Below, one piece after another: positions 47,201 through 58,225 of a stretch of 64,000 nucleotides of DNA; within the stretch, counting starts at the first letter, position 1, and the number at the start of each line of letters is the position of its first letter. The notes beneath the pieces are model-generated. The model saw only the letters and a program-made list of their open reading frames with translations, was not told the origin of the DNA and did no database searches. The translations under genes and the position numbers were made by a program. The stretch is from positions 83,884-147,883 of the forward strand of contig FJUW01000078.1 in NCBI GenBank assembly GCA_900074885.1, written 5' to 3'. This stretch comes from Rhynchosporium graminicola. Lineage: Eukaryota; Ascomycota; Leotiomycetes; Helotiales; Ploettnerulaceae.

Positions 47201-49972
47201 ATATACGTTAGGTAATAGTTCTTCTAGAATAATTTTATAATTATATAAGTAATATAGCAGAAGAATATTAGAATCCCGCTTAGAAAAGGCTTCCTTAAGA
47301 GTATAATATTATTCCGGTAGCTTTTCGGTTATAAGTTATTCAATATCGGGATCCTTAGGAGAGTTACTATTTAAATAGTCTTATAAGAGGTAGTCTATCT
47401 CGTAGATACTAGTAAAGAATAATTCGGAACTTTTATATTTTATATTAAAGTGAAAAGCTATAGTATTAATTTAGTAAATCAGAACTAGTTTCTAGGTCCT
47501 CGGAAGTTAAGAGGAGTACTTATAGTAGAGTTTTAGCGCAGGTACCTTTCTCGATGAATTCGGAGCGGAAAGAGGTTCCGATTTCTTAGCGATAAGCGGA
47601 AATAAGTTAAAGGGTAAGGATAATATATTAATATACTATATCGCTACTATTTAGTATAATTAGTATTAGTCTAGCTAGTTTATAGCTAAGTTCTGCGCGT
47701 TAGTATTAATTTAGTAAGATCGATTAATATTAGGTTTATAAGATAGTAGAGTTATAATTATCTTCTTATTATATTAGAGAGTAGCTAGATAGCGTTCCGA
47801 CTATAGTAGCTTATAGTAGAGCGTATCTAGCTTAACCTAAAATCGTTATATCTACTTAATACTAATAATTATATCTTATTATCCTAAATCGAGGAGAATA
47901 AAAGAGTAATTATAAATACACTTACTATTAATAGAAAGGTATAAACGTATAAAATAGGTAATATAAGTTCTAATAGACTATTAGAACCTACGTATTAGAA
48001 TAGGATAGGGCAGTAGCTCGATTTTAATACTAAAGGCCCTCGATAGTCGTCTAGTAAGAGTATAATTAATGAATAGATAACTATTCGCTCTAGTATCGAT
48101 TAAGCTACTTATAGAAACTCCTAGCTTATTTATACTAACTATAGTTAGGTATATAAATTACTTACTTCCTATTAGGGAGTTAAGGTCCAGATTAGAGAGA
48201 TTATACCTATATAGACCTAGGAAGGAGTTTTTACTTAGGCCTTATCGTTTCCCTCTAGTATTAATCTAGATTCGGAGGGTATATCTTCTACTACTTCTTT
48301 AGTTACTTAATCCTCTTCCGGAAATTCGTCGATTAATTAAATCTTAAGCGAGTTAGGGTAATCTAGCTTAATATAATTAAGCTATCTATAACTGTAATAC
48401 CTAGGGGGTTCTCTAGTCGAGGTAGTAGGGCGTTTTAGCGCAGAGGGAGTACTAGACTATACCGGGGTAGAAGTATATACGTATAGTACGAGAGTAGTTT
48501 ATTAAGGGGCTAAGCTTAGGGACTAGTAAGGAGTAAAACTAGTAGAGGTCGTAGTAGTAATAGTAGGCTTATAGTACTATACCGGGGTAGTAGCTTTCTC
48601 GGGATAGGTACGTTCTGAGTTATAGTAACGTTTAGTATTAAAAGAAAGTAAGGATCTAACTATAGAATCGTAGTCCTTATTCTATATTAGTTTAATAATA
48701 AGAGTTAAAGCGCGTAAGGATAGTATAATCTTATCCTATATATAGAAGAATTACTCCTTCTTTTTAACTTTACCTTAGATAGTAGCGCTTTAAAATCGAC
48801 TACGAAACTCGGCGAAAGTCTCGCGTATATAGCTAAGTTATTATATTTCTAAGTAGTAGAAAGCGTTATAGTAGTTATCTTCCTCTAAACTAGTAAGAAA
48901 GTTCTCCTTTAATAAGAAGATTATTTTATTACTAGTTTTAAACTCGTTAGTAAGGTACTAAGGCGTAAGATACTCCTTAGCTAATCTAGTAACTAGCTCC
49001 TATACGAGAACGCGCCGGGAGAAGTCTATAGGGTAGTAGTCGGCGTTTATAGCTAGCCGGTCTCGTATCGATACTCTTTATTAGAGGAAGGTAAGGTCTA
49101 ATCTATTATCTAGGGGTAAGATCTTCTTAGTAAGATAAGACTTCTTAGGGCGTGACTCTACTGATTCGGCGCTAGGGGAGGGAGATAGTTTATTAGGAAT
49201 AGTATCCTCTCTCTCGGTGCTACGTATCGGAATAGAGTTTATTAGCTTATTAAACTCCGCTATACGCGGAGATTATAATATTAGTTCTAGTAGGAGAGTC
49301 GAAGATAAGCGAGAGACTCCTATAAGGAACCTATCTTATACAGAGATTAGTCTATCTATAGTATCTTCTAGAGAGTTATTCTTCTTCTCCTAGTCCGCTA
49401 ATTATTATAAGAGGGAATAGATCAGGTTCGAGTCACTTATAGTAATAGAAGTACTTAGCGATTATACTCTTAATAAATTTCGCTTTTATTTTCCTTTCCC
49501 TTTTAGTTAGTACTTCCTTAATAAGGTATTAATATTCTCTAAGGTAAGAGATATTTAGAGTAAGGAAAGGTATAATAGATTAGGTTCGGAGGTAGAGCGG
49601 GAGGAGTCGCGTTAGGTCCCCCTAGAACTAGAAGAGTCTCTAGTTTATTAGTTAGGAGCTATTCCGGTAGCTTAAAAAGAGGTATATTAGGGCTATTTCG
49701 GCGGCGATACGTAGAAGTTAAAGTTCCGGGGTATTTATTATACTTTCTTCAAAATCTATCTATAATTCCTTTATACTAAAGGAGTTATTAAAGGAGCGTT
49801 AGTAAAGATCTTCTCTATTATACTATTTATAATAAGCTAAATTAAACTCTGATTTATAATTATCCGAGAGATCTCTAGTATCTCGGCTATATGCGAGTAG
49901 TTATCGAATAACTAACTTAGTAGTAAGATATTATAGTAAGCTATCTCTAGCTATCTTAATCTTTTTATTTAA
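44231..49972 (-). pseudogene. Element C gag-pol (decayed)
   Basis: The minus strand carries the gypsy RT core (INNILLDYLDN...AYLDNILIY) at about 46725-46800, with RNase H and integrase at lower coordinates (about 46400 down to 44400) and protease and gag at higher coordinates (about 47600-49750). The order is that of Ty3/gypsy elements. Stop codons are frequent, at former Gln codons. Confidence 0.82.
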
Positions 49973-50240
49973 TATAACGATATAAGACTTAAGGTAATAT
50001 ATAAGTAAGAATAAATAAGTAGGAAGGCTAAGAGCGATCTTATATAGTCTACTACGAAGGAAATAAAAAGATAAGGAAGGAAGAAGAAGAGAGATAGAGT
50101 ATAAAGTACCTTATATATATATACTAGTACTAGTCCGATACTATACCGGGTCGGATACTAGTTCTGCCGGGATACCTATGAACTTGGGCCCTATTATCTA
50201 TCCTTCTTCTCATGTGATATTCAGGTGAGCTGTCGTTATA
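49973..50240 (-). repeat. 5' LTR of element C (right copy)
   Basis: 268 bp; ends ggtgagctgtcgttata. Retains more TG and CA than the left copy (for example catgtgatattcaggtgagc), so it is less RIP-mutated. Confidence 0.93.
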
Positions 50241-52141
50241 AACAGAACTACGTAAATAACCTCCTAATTTATTCAATTTAGAACCGGAGTATAAGTAGAC
50301 TAGAGACTGCGGGATATATAGTGTATTATAGTACTCTAATATGCGTATTATATTATCGGTCTTTATCGCCTTAATCGTATAACTTCTAATACTGGTAGGG
50401 CGTAATAGCTTATTAATAGTAAGTATATAAGATAAGTCGTCTTTTAGCGTATATAAGGTAAACTTAGAAAAGTTATTAGATATACTCCGTAGCGCTAGTA
50501 TCGAAGAGCTATCGTAACTTATTATAGTAAGAGAATATAGCTATAGAAGCTGTAATAGTAGGGAAACATAGTAAAAGGGCTACGCCGAAGATACTATTAT
50601 CGTCGGAATTATTATCCTTCTTCTTTCTACTACTAGTCTTCTTCTTATTAGTCTTATTAGTCTTACTCTCTCCCTCTTTCTTCTTTAACTACTCGGTATA
50701 CGGGATCTACTTCTTTCTAGACTTCTCCTTAAACTTCTTCTTCTTCTGCTTATTAATAATAAAACAGTTCTCTAGAGTATACTTTAGCGATATCTATTTA
50801 TAGTACTTATAAGTCAGCCTAGTTTAATCTTTACTAGCCGGCTCAGTAGCTCCTCTGCCGCTTCCTTTCTTAGGTATAGACTTATTACTATATAGAGCTT
50901 AACCTGCTATCTTTCCGGTAGAGTTACTCGCTCTTACCTCGTTAGTAATATCTTTAATCAGACTAATCAGGGTTACTCCTGAGTTAGCTTTCTTATTCGT
51001 CTCTAGGTCGTTACTAGAAGAAACTCTTAAGAGAGAACGTTATCTTTTAGCTTATATAGGCCACTTCTCTGAAACTGCGGTAATAAATATAATTAGATAC
51101 TATATCGGAAGTGGAGCTATTATTAAAGTCTCTAATTTAATAATTAAGAGCTTAAAAGCGATAATAAACTTCTCTAGGGAGTTGAAATCGTTATACTAGA
51201 GCTTAACGTAATCTTATATAGCGTTATATACTAGTATATTGCCACCTCCTTCGTACTGCGCCTATAAGGCCTCCTATATATCTAATATAGTAGTTTTACT
51301 AGTTATATACGCGAGAGGTCCGGCCTTGCAATTTAGCGTTATTACTAGCTTTATTTAACTCTCTCTAGACTCCTAATCTTACTACTTCTTAAGGGCTTTA
51401 TCGTCGACCTCGTCGTCCTATTCGTCTACCTCTTTAGGCACGCAGTCACGCGATTTAACGTTAAGAAACTTGCTAATTCTATTAGTTTTAGTAATATTCA
51501 GTACCTTATCTCTCTATTCTATATAGTTCTCTCCTCCCTTAAGCTTATAGCTATCTGCTAAGTTTAAGGAAGTAGAGCTACTTATCTTCTTACGTTTATA
51601 TAGCTCTAGCGTAGTCGTAGTAATAGGTTCCGATTCCGGGTCTTCCGGATCCTCTGGATAGTCCTAAGACGTCGATTTAGCGTCTGCAGGGAGTAAATCG
51701 GGTATATTTTAAGTCCTAAGGACTTAGGTAGTAGCTTCTAGCGCTAGCGCGGAAAACTCTACACCTCGAGATACGACAATTTCGGAATCATCGACTTTGA
51801 CTACTATACGAGTATAAGTATTAAGTACTATACAGCTTGTTTATAATATCTCTTCAATAGAGCTAGAGTTATCAGAGTACACTTCTTCGACTTCTTCCAA
51901 TAATAGCGTAGGTACGACAGCTAAAGAACTCTCTCCACTAGCACTCTGCGCAACTATATTTACTATAGAAAGACGCGCTAGTTTAACTGAACTATACGCG
52001 TATACTATATCTTAATCGGAAGCTCGTAACTTGAATCTCTACTCTTAGTACTAAGAAATAGTTCGACGCTTACTATCAAGAATTATAGAACTACTGCTTC
52101 TTTGAGTACTACTCTACTTCTAGCTATCAGGGCTTATAACC
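50241..52141 (-). pseudogene. Element B gag and start of pol (decayed)
   Basis: The other half of copia element B after the C insertion. On the minus strand the region around 50700-50820 reads like a degenerate zinc-knuckle stretch (YKYYK...SLKYTLENCF) followed by a Lys-rich segment, as in copia gag. The rest, up to the 5' LTR at 52142, is the N-terminal gag part with many stops. Confidence 0.7.
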
Positions 52142-52319
52142 TATCAGGAGGTTACGTTAATCTTCAGAGTAAGGCATAGAGTAGTTAAATGATATTAGTT
52201 GTACTGTAGTACTAATTACTATGGAGAGTCGATAGAAGATATTATCTAGGAATATCCGCACGGACCATGCACGTGACTACAGTCACCTGATCCATGCCAA
52301 GACCCATATCCTCGCAACA
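52142..52319 (-). repeat. 5' LTR of element B (right copy)
   Basis: tatcaggaggttacgttaat ... cctcgcaaca; equal in length to the left copy and with a higher content of CA/TG (gatccatgccaagacccata). Confidence 0.93.
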
Positions 52320-54890
52320 GATTTCTATACTACTTATCTAGATAATATTCTTATCTATTCAGACGATCTATTTAAGTACTAATCATATGTATATAAGGTG
52401 CTATAACGATTATAAGACGCTAGATTATAAGCCGACCTTAAGAAGTATAAATTCAACGTTACTTATACTAAATACCTCGGATTTATTATCTCTACTTCTG
52501 GAATTAAGGTAGACCTTGAAAAGGTTAATATTATACGATCTTAGAATTACCTTATTATAGTTAAGGGCTTATAATCGTTCTTAGGCTTTTATAACTTCTA
52601 CTAGCGATTTATTAAGGATTACGAAATAATCGCAAAACCTCTTATATAATTCACTAAAAATAATATAATATTTCGGTTCACTAAAGAGTATAAAGATACC
52701 TTTAATTACCTAAAGCACGCTCTCACTTTAGTACCTCTCCTCTATTACTATTAGTAAGATCTACCTTATATAATTAAAATAGATACTAGTAATAGAGTAA
52801 TAATAAGTATACTATCGCAGTAATATAATAAAGAGTAATTCCTAGTAGCTTACTTCTTTAAGACTATACTACTAGCCGAGCTTAATTACGTTATCTATAA
52901 TAAGGAAATACTCGTAATTATACGATCTTTTAGTAACTAGAGATCTGAGCTCGTAAGCGTACTATATTAAATCCGAGTCGTTACTAATTATAAAGCTCTT
53001 AAGTACTTTATAACCTCTAAATAGTTAAACGCACGATAAGTACGATAAGTAAAGCTACTCGCAGATTATAACTTTATAATTACTTATCGACCCGGGAAGT
53101 ATAACCTACTCGCTAACGCTCTCTCTCGCAGACCAGATAATTTAGATAACTAAAATAACGCTAAAAGAGCTTAACGTTTATAATAACTACTACGCGAAGA
53201 CTAGATCGACTTAGTACTACTTATAAGTAACCTCCGGAGCGGTTACGACTCTATAGATAGCTTTGAACTTATTAACGCCTTAGAAGTCGCTGACCCATCG
53301 CTAGCTTTCTCTATAGTATAGTAAGTACTTAAAGCTAATCGTATTACGCTATTACTCTAAGCACTACGGAAATAAGCTCTCTCTGCTACTCCTGAAAAAC
53401 TAACTATAGAAAAAGATCTTCTACTCTACGAAAGAAGATTAATCGTATCTAACGTTTTATACTTTCGCACGCTACTTATACGCGAAGTATATAACCGATT
53501 AGAAACTATCTATCTAAGTGCAAAGAAAACCTTATAACTACTAGCGTCGTAATACTAGTAGTATAGAATCGCTTTAACTATTAACTAGTACTACTATAAC
53601 TGCTATACTTACTAATAAATATAAGTTCCGCGTAATAAGAAACTAGGCCTCCTCTAACCTCTACTAGTACTATCACGTCCCTAGGAATATATTATAGTCG
53701 ATTACTATAGTTTTAATCGCGATAAATATAGCTATAATAACGTCCTCGTATTTATAGATCGTTTCAGTAAATAAGCAATTAGTATTCTATACCGAAAGAC
53801 CTCTGATACGCGCGACTTTATAAAGCTCTACTTATACTATATATACTGCTATTTCGGAGCTCTACTGATAATTACGTCTAATAGAGGGCCTTAATTCGTT
53901 TCACGCTTTCAGATAGCTATTTATATAATTCTAAGCACTAAAAGATAGCTTTCTTTAGTAGACTACCCTTAAATAGATAGCTAGACGGAAATCTATAACT
54001 AATACCTCTAGCGCCGATTACGACTTTTCATCTTTTACTATTAAGATAACTAGTCGGAATTCTTACCTATTATAGACTACGCTTAAATAACTCTCTCTCA
54101 CGACTCTCTAGGAGGTCTCTTACCCTTCGAGGTAGTATATAGTTACGCCCCGCGCGTTAACTAGAATTAGAAACTCGATCTACTTGATTCAGCTACTCCT
54201 ACTAATAAACTTAATACTTAGTAAGCTATTAACTACACTATACGCTTACGTATTATATAGACTATAGCGTAAGTAAATCTCCTCCGCTCTTAAGTAAAGA
54301 TATCACGCTCCTATAATCGCACTTATAGATAAGTCGACTTTAGTAAAGACGATTTAGTATAGTTAGATATATATTACTTTATATCTATATAGCTAAGTAA
54401 AAAGCTCGACTTCCCGACTAATAGACCGTTCCGAGTACTTAAAAAGGTAAGTAGCTTATACTGATTAGAGCTACCTATAAGTATAAAAGTATATAACGTC
54501 TTCCTTACGTCGAAGTTATATAAGTATACTAATAACCTATTACTTAGATAAACGTTACTACTGCTGCTACTAATTAATATCACTAGCGATAACAAATAGG
54601 AAATAGAAGATATACTAGCGTACTATAAGTAGCGCGGTAACCTCCCTTACCGCGTCTCCTAGTTAAATCAAGATATCGATCTCATGTAGTATAATACTTC
54701 AGATATTAAGTACGCTCCTGTAAAGCTTTAGTAATTCCACCTCGATAACCTGACGTAAGCAGGTCCCCCTACAAAGCTCTCTGATTAGCTAAAGGCTTTC
54801 TACGATAGAATAGACGATTACGATAACCTTAACGATAATAAGGAGATAGTATAGCGCTCGAGGACGAGCTTTTTTCGGAGGGGAGAGTAG
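52320..54890 (+). pseudogene. Element A: rest of RT, RNase H, integrase, chromodomain (decayed)
   Basis: A's frame resumes at the gattt duplication: YLDNILIYSDDL at about 52335-52370; RNase H from about 52730 (IDTSNR at about 52780) to 53100; integrase core with FIDRFSK at about 53752, TSNRGPQFVS at about 53878 (the catalytic Asp is now Asn, a G-to-A change) and QTEIYNQ at about 53978; and a chromodomain-like end with EIEDILAYYK, YRVSWLNQDIDLM and FHLDNL at about 54600-54755. The chromodomain marks it as a chromovirus. Confidence 0.85.
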
Positions 54891-55135
54891 TATAACAGTT
54901 ATAGTATATAACTAGCATAGACTTAGTGCGACTAGTAAGTACTCCTAATCGGGTATACTAAGCGAGATTACCGAGAGCTCCGTAGAGCCCCTTTTATATA
55001 TATCTTCTCTCCTCTCTTCTAATTCTTAGCTCTTTAGTTATAGATTCTCAAGTGATTCTTACTACTTCATATTCATAGCAATATGAGGTCTTATTACTAA
55101 GGTAGTTTTGAGACCTTTCTAGAGCAAGCGTCACA
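54891..55135 (+). repeat. 3' LTR of element A
   Basis: Starts tataacagttatagtatata (TGTGACGG.. with G-to-A changes) and ends gagcaagcgtcaca; pairs with 35215-35459. Confidence 0.93.
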
Positions 55136-57990
55136 ATATCTATTACTCTTATACTTATTATATTATCTACTTTATATATCGATATATATATATATATATA
55201 GAGTACAAAAGTAAGGCAGGCTTTAATAGAGGTGAAAGATCACTTAGAGGAATTAGGAAATAGGAAAATTATAGTTATCTCTAAAATATTAATTATAGAG
55301 AGCGTTATCTCCTTAGAAGAAAGAGAGAAAGCTTACTTTAAATATATAAGGAGATCATATAAGTATATACTAAGCTATATAGGTGATCAGACATAACGTG
55401 ACTATATATAATAAGTGAAAGTATACGATATACTCCTTATAGTGATCTCTTAGTATAAGTCTAGAGATTACTATTAACTATACGTATACTTTTACTTAGT
55501 TAGTAAATATAAACTACCCTAAGTAAGTAAAGAAGCTCTAAATAGAGAGAGTGAATTCTACTATTTATATAAATTAATAAAAGAAAGTATAGATAAAGTG
55601 CATAAACTAATTAAAATCGAAGTAACTATTAAAGAGTAGAGTTAAGTAAATAAAGGAAATTATAAGACTATAGCCTTATATATAGTATAAGATCAGCTGT
55701 TTCTAAGCTTTAAGTAATTATTAAGTATAAGAGTAAAAGTAAAATATTATAAAGAAGCGTACAATAGAATAAATTGAAATCGAAGTTCAGGTTATATAAT
55801 CTTTAAGAGTTATAAATAGCTATCGTAACTAATCGAATAATCTTACTTTATTATTATTTACTAATTCTAAAAGAATAAAAGAAATACTCTAAGCAGAAGA
55901 AGCTTCTAGACCGAAGAATCACTCTAGGTAGCTAGCCTTATTTACTTATAAAGGTAGGTAGCTGAAGCCTTATAGGTATATGAACTCCCTATCTTATATA
56001 TAGAGAGTTCTTCTTCCTTTAAATATAATATAATAAGATTAATCGCACTTAACTCTCTCCTTTTATTAATAACTTCATTTTAAATCTTCTATTATTATTA
56101 TTGTATCTTCTGATTCTCTAAATAAGAGATCACGAAAGGAGAACTCGTTAGAAGAGCCCGAGGCGCGTCCTATATTATATTATCATATTACAGAATCCTC
56201 TATTACTCTTAGAAGATCTTCTATAAATACTAGAAGATCTTTTATAACTAAATCTATTTATCGCGATATTATAAGATTATCCTTATTAGTTTCCTTATAT
56301 TAATTATTTAGCTAATGTTTTTTATAATATAGTTCGATAGCCCTTACTCTAAGGAAGATATCCCTTCTACTCCTTATCGCTTAGTAGCTCTACCCCGAAA
56401 TAATCCTGAAATCTATTCCTTTCGATCTATTAATTATACTAATAGAGATAATAACTCTAAGCTTAAGTAATATAATCCCCTTAACGATTTATCTGATTAT
56501 TCTGCCTGCGAACTTTCTTTACTCCTTTAGTGAACTAATTTATCTCTTTATATATTAAAAGCTCTTTCTTCTTTAAAGAAGATTATTATATCTTCTTATA
56601 ATCGTAAGTCTATTACTACTACCCCTAAATCTAGAGTAAAGCGTAAGATAAGTAAGTAATCTCCTAATACTAATATTATTTAAATCTAATATCTGCTAAG
56701 TAAAGAGAATGAAAGTCCTTACTAGAGATATATTAGTATAAGTATAAAGGGAACTAGACTAAAAGGTCGCTACTATATAAATATAGCTATAAAGTTAAAG
56801 AGATATTACTCTTATACTTCTTATAGCTATATTCCTATTACTCTATAAATAATTACCTAAGCTAAGGAGTTTATAGACAGAAAGAGAATTAGTACTAAGG
56901 AATCCGTTAGCCTTCTAATAATTCTGATCTTTTAATACTTTAGCTAATTTACTTAGTTCCTTAAAACTATTATATAAATATTCAATAAGTGCTTAAAGAT
57001 ATAAAAGCTAAGAGAGCTCTAAAGAAAAGTAGTAGTAATATAGAGTCAGAATCTAAGGTTAAGATCCTTAATATGAAGTCTATTAAACCTAGACTTTCTC
57101 TAAAGAAGAGAGATCGTAATAGTAATATAAGTAGAGCTTCTACTAGTAAGTTTATAAGGTTATATAGTAGTAGGACTCTTTCTAAGAATAGAAAGTACTA
57201 TACTAAGTATCAGATTAAGCGCTAGAAGAATAGCTTAGAATAAGTAATTAATCTTCCTATATAATTATTCGTAGATCCCTAAAAGCTTAGTTTTTTAGTC
57301 TGATTTTTATAAATAAAAATACGCTAAGTTAGCGACTTGAAATACTACTTTTAAAGTTCCTCTATTTATAATCTATAGTTTCTAAAATTTAAGAGAGATC
57401 TAAAAGCTTTAAATTTCTATCGAGTAAGATTCTTTATAAGACTATTTACTAGTATATTATTAGTTAGCAGATAGGTTACTATAAATAATCCTTTAGCGTG
57501 CTCTTACTTAAGCTATATATTCTGAATGTTAATATATTATAGTTTAGTAATTATTCTCTCGCTTTTATTTATAACTGGCTTAATTATTTATTAATTATTA
57601 TGAAAGATCTCCTAAGTCTCTCTAAAATTAAAGGTAAAGTCCTTAAAGAATCTCTAAAGAGCTATAGTTTCTTTTACCAAGTTAGCTAATATAAGCAATT
57701 TAGCCTTAGTTATAGAGGTTATAACTATATCTTATATTAAAGCTTTCTAAATTACTAGTCCTCTATATATAAGGATTAGATATCCTTAGGATAATCTTCT
57801 AGAATCTGAATTATTTGCAAATAAAGTATTAGAGGCTATTACTAAAGCTCTTAAGTATTCTCCTCTATAAATAATCCTTAGAAATTAAGTATTATAAAGA
57901 TATCGAATTAGCTAGTAGATAGCTATAAACCAGTCTAATAAGGGATTAGTTAAGTACTTAGAGAGCTATAAGATAATATATAATATATTT
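55136..57990. mobile_element. Decayed transposon sequence of unknown type (includes the resumed hAT2 edge)
   Basis: The first ~60 bases continue hAT2 (cgattatatc | atatctattactctta...). A (TA)n run follows at about 55178-55200. Beyond it the plus strand has coding-like pieces full of stops (for example LEEREKAYFKYIRRSYKYI at about 55310-55370, and a 78-codon open stretch at 56989-57225 with KPRLSLKKRDRNSNISR). No transposase, RT or terminal repeat is recognised. CpA/TpG depletion shows that it was RIP-mutated, hence repetitive. Confidence 0.5.
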
Positions 57991-58225
57991 TGTGACGCTT
58001 GCTCTAGAAAGGTCTCAAAACTACCTGAGTAATAAGACCTCATATTACTATAAATATGAAGTAGTAAGAATCACTTGAGAATCTATAACTAAGGAGTAAA
58101 GAAGTAGAGAGAGAATAGAAGTATATATATGAAAAGGGGCCCCTAAACTCTACTCGTGTAATCTCGCTTAGTAGTAAGTGTTTCCACTAATAGGGAGAGA
58201 CCTCTAAACCTGACTAGTTGTTATA
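57991..58225 (-). repeat. 3' LTR of element D
   Basis: tgtgacgcttgctctagaaa at 57991 is the reverse complement of the end of element A's LTR (tttctagagcaagcgtcaca), and the copy ends ctagttgttata. About 235 bp, ten shorter than A's, with a diverged U3 part around 58130-58215. Confidence 0.92.

Larger units (their letters stand above)
42488..50240 (-). mobile_element. LTR element C: Ty3/gypsy, inside B (7753 bp)
   Basis: 268-bp LTRs at 42488-42755 and 49973-50240 with TSD aacag on both sides (42483-42487; 50241-50245). LTR ends are inverted copies of each other (TATAACGACA-like / TGTCGTTATA-like). The left LTR is followed by ttaccccccccc, the polypurine tract of a minus-strand element. RT, integrase and gag read on the minus strand. 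It carries an extra ~1.4-kb segment between pol and the 3' LTR. Confidence 0.93.
39007..52319 (-). mobile_element. LTR element B: Ty1/copia, inside A, interrupted by C
   Basis: 178-bp LTRs at 39007-39184 and 52142-52319, TSD gattt. The element reads on the minus strand. A polypurine tract (reverse complement cagaggggtg) abuts the left LTR, and a primer-site-like sequence (ggttataagccctga, minus) abuts the right LTR. Pol order is integrase, then RT, then RNase H, as in copia elements. Its own length without C is about 5.6 kb. Confidence 0.92.
35215..55135 (+). mobile_element. LTR element A: Ty3/gypsy chromovirus, interrupted by elements B and C
   Basis: Two 245-bp LTRs (35215-35459 and 54891-55135) flanked by ATATC on both sides. 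Gag-pol is on the plus strand in the order protease, RT, RNase H, integrase, chromodomain. A polypurine tract (cggaggggagagtag) directly precedes the 3' LTR. Element B sits in the RT region, so A's own length is about 6.6 kb. All domains are RIP-decayed (Gln codons to TAG/TAA, ATG to ATA). Confidence 0.92.

Noticed and set aside
54374..54595. 73-codon minus-strand frame inside element A
   Set aside because: It is the antisense shadow of A's integrase/chromodomain region on the plus strand.
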